Made by a program: the position numbers and the translations under genes. A stretch of DNA of 64,000 bases from Phylloscopus collybita (taxonomy: Eukaryota > Chordata > Aves > Passeriformes > Phylloscopidae), in assembly GCA_027886175.1 (NCBI GenBank), contig JAJNNQ010000002.1:5274001-5338000 (forward strand), in the 5' to 3' direction. A model generated the notes under the pieces. That model made no database searches. It was not told the DNA's origin and worked only from the letters and a program-made list of their open reading frames with translations. Positions 61,141 through 64,000 of this stretch are shown piece after piece. The first letter of the stretch is position 1, and the number at the start of each line of letters is the position of its first letter.

Positions 61141-64000
61141 GTTTTAGTTAGTGTTTTATGTTTCAGATTTCTTTTTTTTCTCTCCCCCCTCCCATCCCCC
61201 CACCCCCCCAACACTTTCCAGGCTCCTCTACACTTCTCCAAAACAGTCTGGAATGGACAAGCTAAGAAAGCAAAGCTTTGACAAATGTCCATCTACAAAT
61301 GGCTCTTTCCTAATCCTCCAAACGCTCCCTGCCAATTTTATTCTCCTACAGAGAGAAAAACAAATCAAGAAAACATTACGCAAGTGTCACTTCACTTGCA
61401 TTGATAGATACTTGCAAACCAATGGGTCCTGCCAATTTGAGCAGTAATGCAACTACCTTTGTTCAACTTCCCTTCACGCAAAAACCCCGAAGCAGCTGTT
61501 GTGTAATGCTTTGCTTCTGTCAATCTCAAGTATTCTTAAAATTTGTTTAAGTATCAGACATCTGCAAGACACAGGTTGACACACTGACAACAATAATCTG
61601 ACTTGTCTGCCTAATGAAGTAAGACCATCACCTCTATTTTCTCACTCATCTTAATATTTTTTTCTTATCAAATTCTCTTCTATCACACTGAGCTGCAGCT
61701 GGACATAGTTAATCTTGGGCACCATCTGTTGTGGACAAGCAAGTTCAGTACTGCCTTCTGAGTAATGGTTAGAGAAACTCTCAATAAATGCACCCAGGAA
61801 CTCAGAGATACCATTTCACCTCTAAGACTGAACAAAACAAACCCAAATTCCCAGACTGATTCACAGAGTGAGATCTACCCAGGTAGAGGGAGTGGACCAA
61901 TGCTGCTCTCCTTCCATTTTCAGCTGGAACATGTTCTGTGTGCCCAGCCTACAGGAAAGTTTTTATCAAACCCATTCTACAGAGATGAAGATAAAATTTT
62001 AAAAAGAAAGCACTCACATGAAAAAATTCTCTAGATGTTTACTCTGAAACAAGTAACTATTGTATAAGAGCCATTGTGCCATGTCAGTACAGGTACGGAC
62101 ACATAAATATATTTGGCTACAAGGTGCTATCAAGCTCTGGCTTATCAGCACATCTCTGTAACCACACGTATTAGCACACTCAGCCTGCTGCAATGAGAAG
62201 GTTAAATACGTTACTCTAAACCATAGCTGAGGTGGTGAATGTCAGGGGTTTATTTTGCAGTAAGGGTTGGTTGCCTTGGCCCAACCAACAAGTGGTGAAT
62301 TGCAAAGACCCTACTGAGCCATTCTTTCCCTGTTCACAGTCCAGGTTCAGCCAAGAAAAGCCCCTTTTGGACATCCACCTCTGCTGATTTTAAACACTTT
62401 TCTAACCAACTAGTCTGAGATCAACTAAAGTAAGCTCCTCTTCAACCAAAGATACCAAATAGCAGACAGCTGTGTGTTTTCCAAACTGTATTAAATAAAA
62501 GGAGTGTTTAGAGTCAGTAGGTTAAGCAAGGCTAGAGTACAAAATTTCTTGTGTGTAATCTATCCCATAACTGCCTATTTTGATGAGATTCCACTACAAA
62601 CCTGGTGTGGAACCATTCCAGGTGATACCCCTTGCAGCATGACTGACCCTCCATCAATTCACAAGGCTGTCTGCTGCTGTACCTTAAACCGGCAGATATT
62701 TCCACGTGTTACACTGATAAAAACTTTAGATTTTAACCTAGAAGGTAATGGGTCACCCGACAAGTTTAAGTATGCTAGCACAAACAAGTTGTAATTTAGT
62801 AATAGCTGGTTAAAATAATAATAATAAATTACTCTCAGTGTTTTTCCCTGCTGTTCATGTGACCCAAGATCCAAGCTAACAGGTATGAAGCCATATTAGC
62901 CAGCCTCGTTCTTCCCCTTCTTTGGGGATGCATTTTCTCTCACATCAAAGGGTGAGCTTTAGTTCTTTTACTGTAAGAGCACAATAGGAAGGAAAAAGTG
63001 TAATTTTACTACAGCACAGTCAGATGTGGTCCAACACCAGTCATGTTGACTGATTACTACTTCTCCACACAAACTGCCCATAAATTGCATTCAGTAGGAT
63101 TATATGTTCACAGCAGTTCCAATGGAAGCTGATCCCAGCCCAAAGCTCTTCTTCCCAGCCTCAGAACTGTTCCCACTCAGCTGAATGTTGGATTATGAAC
63201 CAGACACAGAGACTAAACCTGCTACAGGGCAACCCAGCAAGAAGCAGCGTGGCTGGACACTGAGAAAAGGCAAAGCAATTGTGTCTGCAGCAGTTCCCTG
63301 CCCCGATTCACACATCTCCACGAACGAGTGTCACCATCATGGCAAGGCAGGAGGTGTTTATGCCAATGCTTCTGCCAAGAAAATGTACATGGGAAAAATG
63401 GGACCAGTCGTCTCTCCTCAGACTTCTCTTTTTTATAAGCAACAGAAGTGATAGATTTAATGATTAGGATAAAAACTTATGTCTATACATATGGTGGACT
63501 GTTTTCTTCCAAGCTCAAATTGATTAACTCAAGGATGCCACTCTTGAGTTAATCAAGACACAGTGAGCGAAGCACACCCTATCTGTTTGTGATAGGCCCT
63601 GTTTACATTCCTGACTTTGAGAGAATGTTTCTTCACAGCAACTGGGAGAAATTCAGAAATAGACAAGTCACCAATTCCAATATACTCCTATCAAAAGTTC
63701 AGATGGAACACATACACAAGTGAGAGACGTGGGCTTCTCAACAGAAGTATTACTTGGTTACACTAACTGGGTCATACATCTGATCTGTTACTTCACTGAT
63801 TTTAAAATGTAAAGATAGATATATTAAGAAGCTCAAAGATGTGTTTGTCTTTCTTAAAACATTTTCCTTAACTCCTGCCGACCTGCTATTTCCAAAATAT
63901 TCAATGGGTTTCTAAAAATACTATAATTGTAACAACTTGAGATTAAGTGCTAAGTACTGAGCAACAAAAGAACAGCAGAAAAGGAAATGCAAGTATTTCT
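61141..64000. other. Upstream intergenic (or distal intron) DNA without recognised genes
   Basis: No exon-like conserved coding, CpG island or recognised repeat was found, apart from a C/T-rich stretch at about 61168-61215 and a perfect hairpin at 63520-63556. If the true KMT2C exon 1 lies beyond the window, this is intron 1 rather than intergenic. Confidence 0.6.
63520..63556. repeat. Perfect 14-bp inverted repeat
   Basis: ttgattaactcaag (63520-63533) and its exact reverse complement cttgagttaatcaa (63543-63556) are separated by a 9-nt loop. It could form a cruciform or RNA hairpin, or be a terminal-repeat remnant. No element is recognised around it. Confidence 0.9.

Noticed and set aside
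61141..64000. A neighbouring gene such as XRCC2, which lies upstream of KMT2C in human
   Set aside because: No exon resembling XRCC2 or any other known protein was recognised here. The neighbour is probably farther away.

Overview
This is vertebrate, almost certainly avian, nuclear DNA. The sequence is AT-rich and intron-dominated. It carries several CR1 LINE fragments of the bird type (the reverse-strand 'gtttgggttgga...' 3' end), one avian-type ERV LTR fragment, many homopolymer tracts and a single CpG island. I see no bacterial, viral-genome, CRISPR or tRNA/rRNA features. The species cannot be fixed from the sequence alone.

The only gene I can identify is the 5' part of KMT2C (MLL3), the catalytic subunit of a COMPASS-like histone H3K4 methyltransferase, on the minus strand. 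Four consecutive internal coding exons are supported by protein similarity to human KMT2C (as I recall it), by splice sites and by matching reading phases: exon 2 (30610-30698), exon 3 (17488-17626), exon 4 (3869-4075) and exon 5 (353-492). They encode the N-terminal acidic/basic linker and the first cysteines of the first extended PHD zinc-finger module. The PHD fingers, HMG box, FYR domains and SET domain lie beyond the low-coordinate end of the window.

The CpG island at about 59.56-60.83 kb is the best candidate promoter. It contains a strong minus-strand donor ending at 59933. That 5' exon has no AUG in frame with exon 2, and I could not find the AT-hook-coding first exon known from mammals. 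Within intron 1 (30.7-59.9 kb) there are three minus-strand candidate exons whose phase and open frame fit exon 2: 34966-35043, 46123-46193 and a 33-nt microexon at 56313-56345. They could give alternative N-termini, and they are the most interesting observations here.

Layout in ascending coordinates: intron 5 (partial), exon 5, intron 4 with a roughly 730-bp minisatellite, exon 4, intron 3 with CR1 copies, exon 3 with a GGA repeat beside its donor, intron 2 with a CR1/LTR cluster, exon 2, a 29-kb intron 1, CpG island/5' exon, then a CR1 with a 40-nt poly-T and about 3 kb of upstream intergenic DNA without recognised genes. Most of the window is ordinary intron. Exon numbering assumes one exon upstream of exon 2, as in human.
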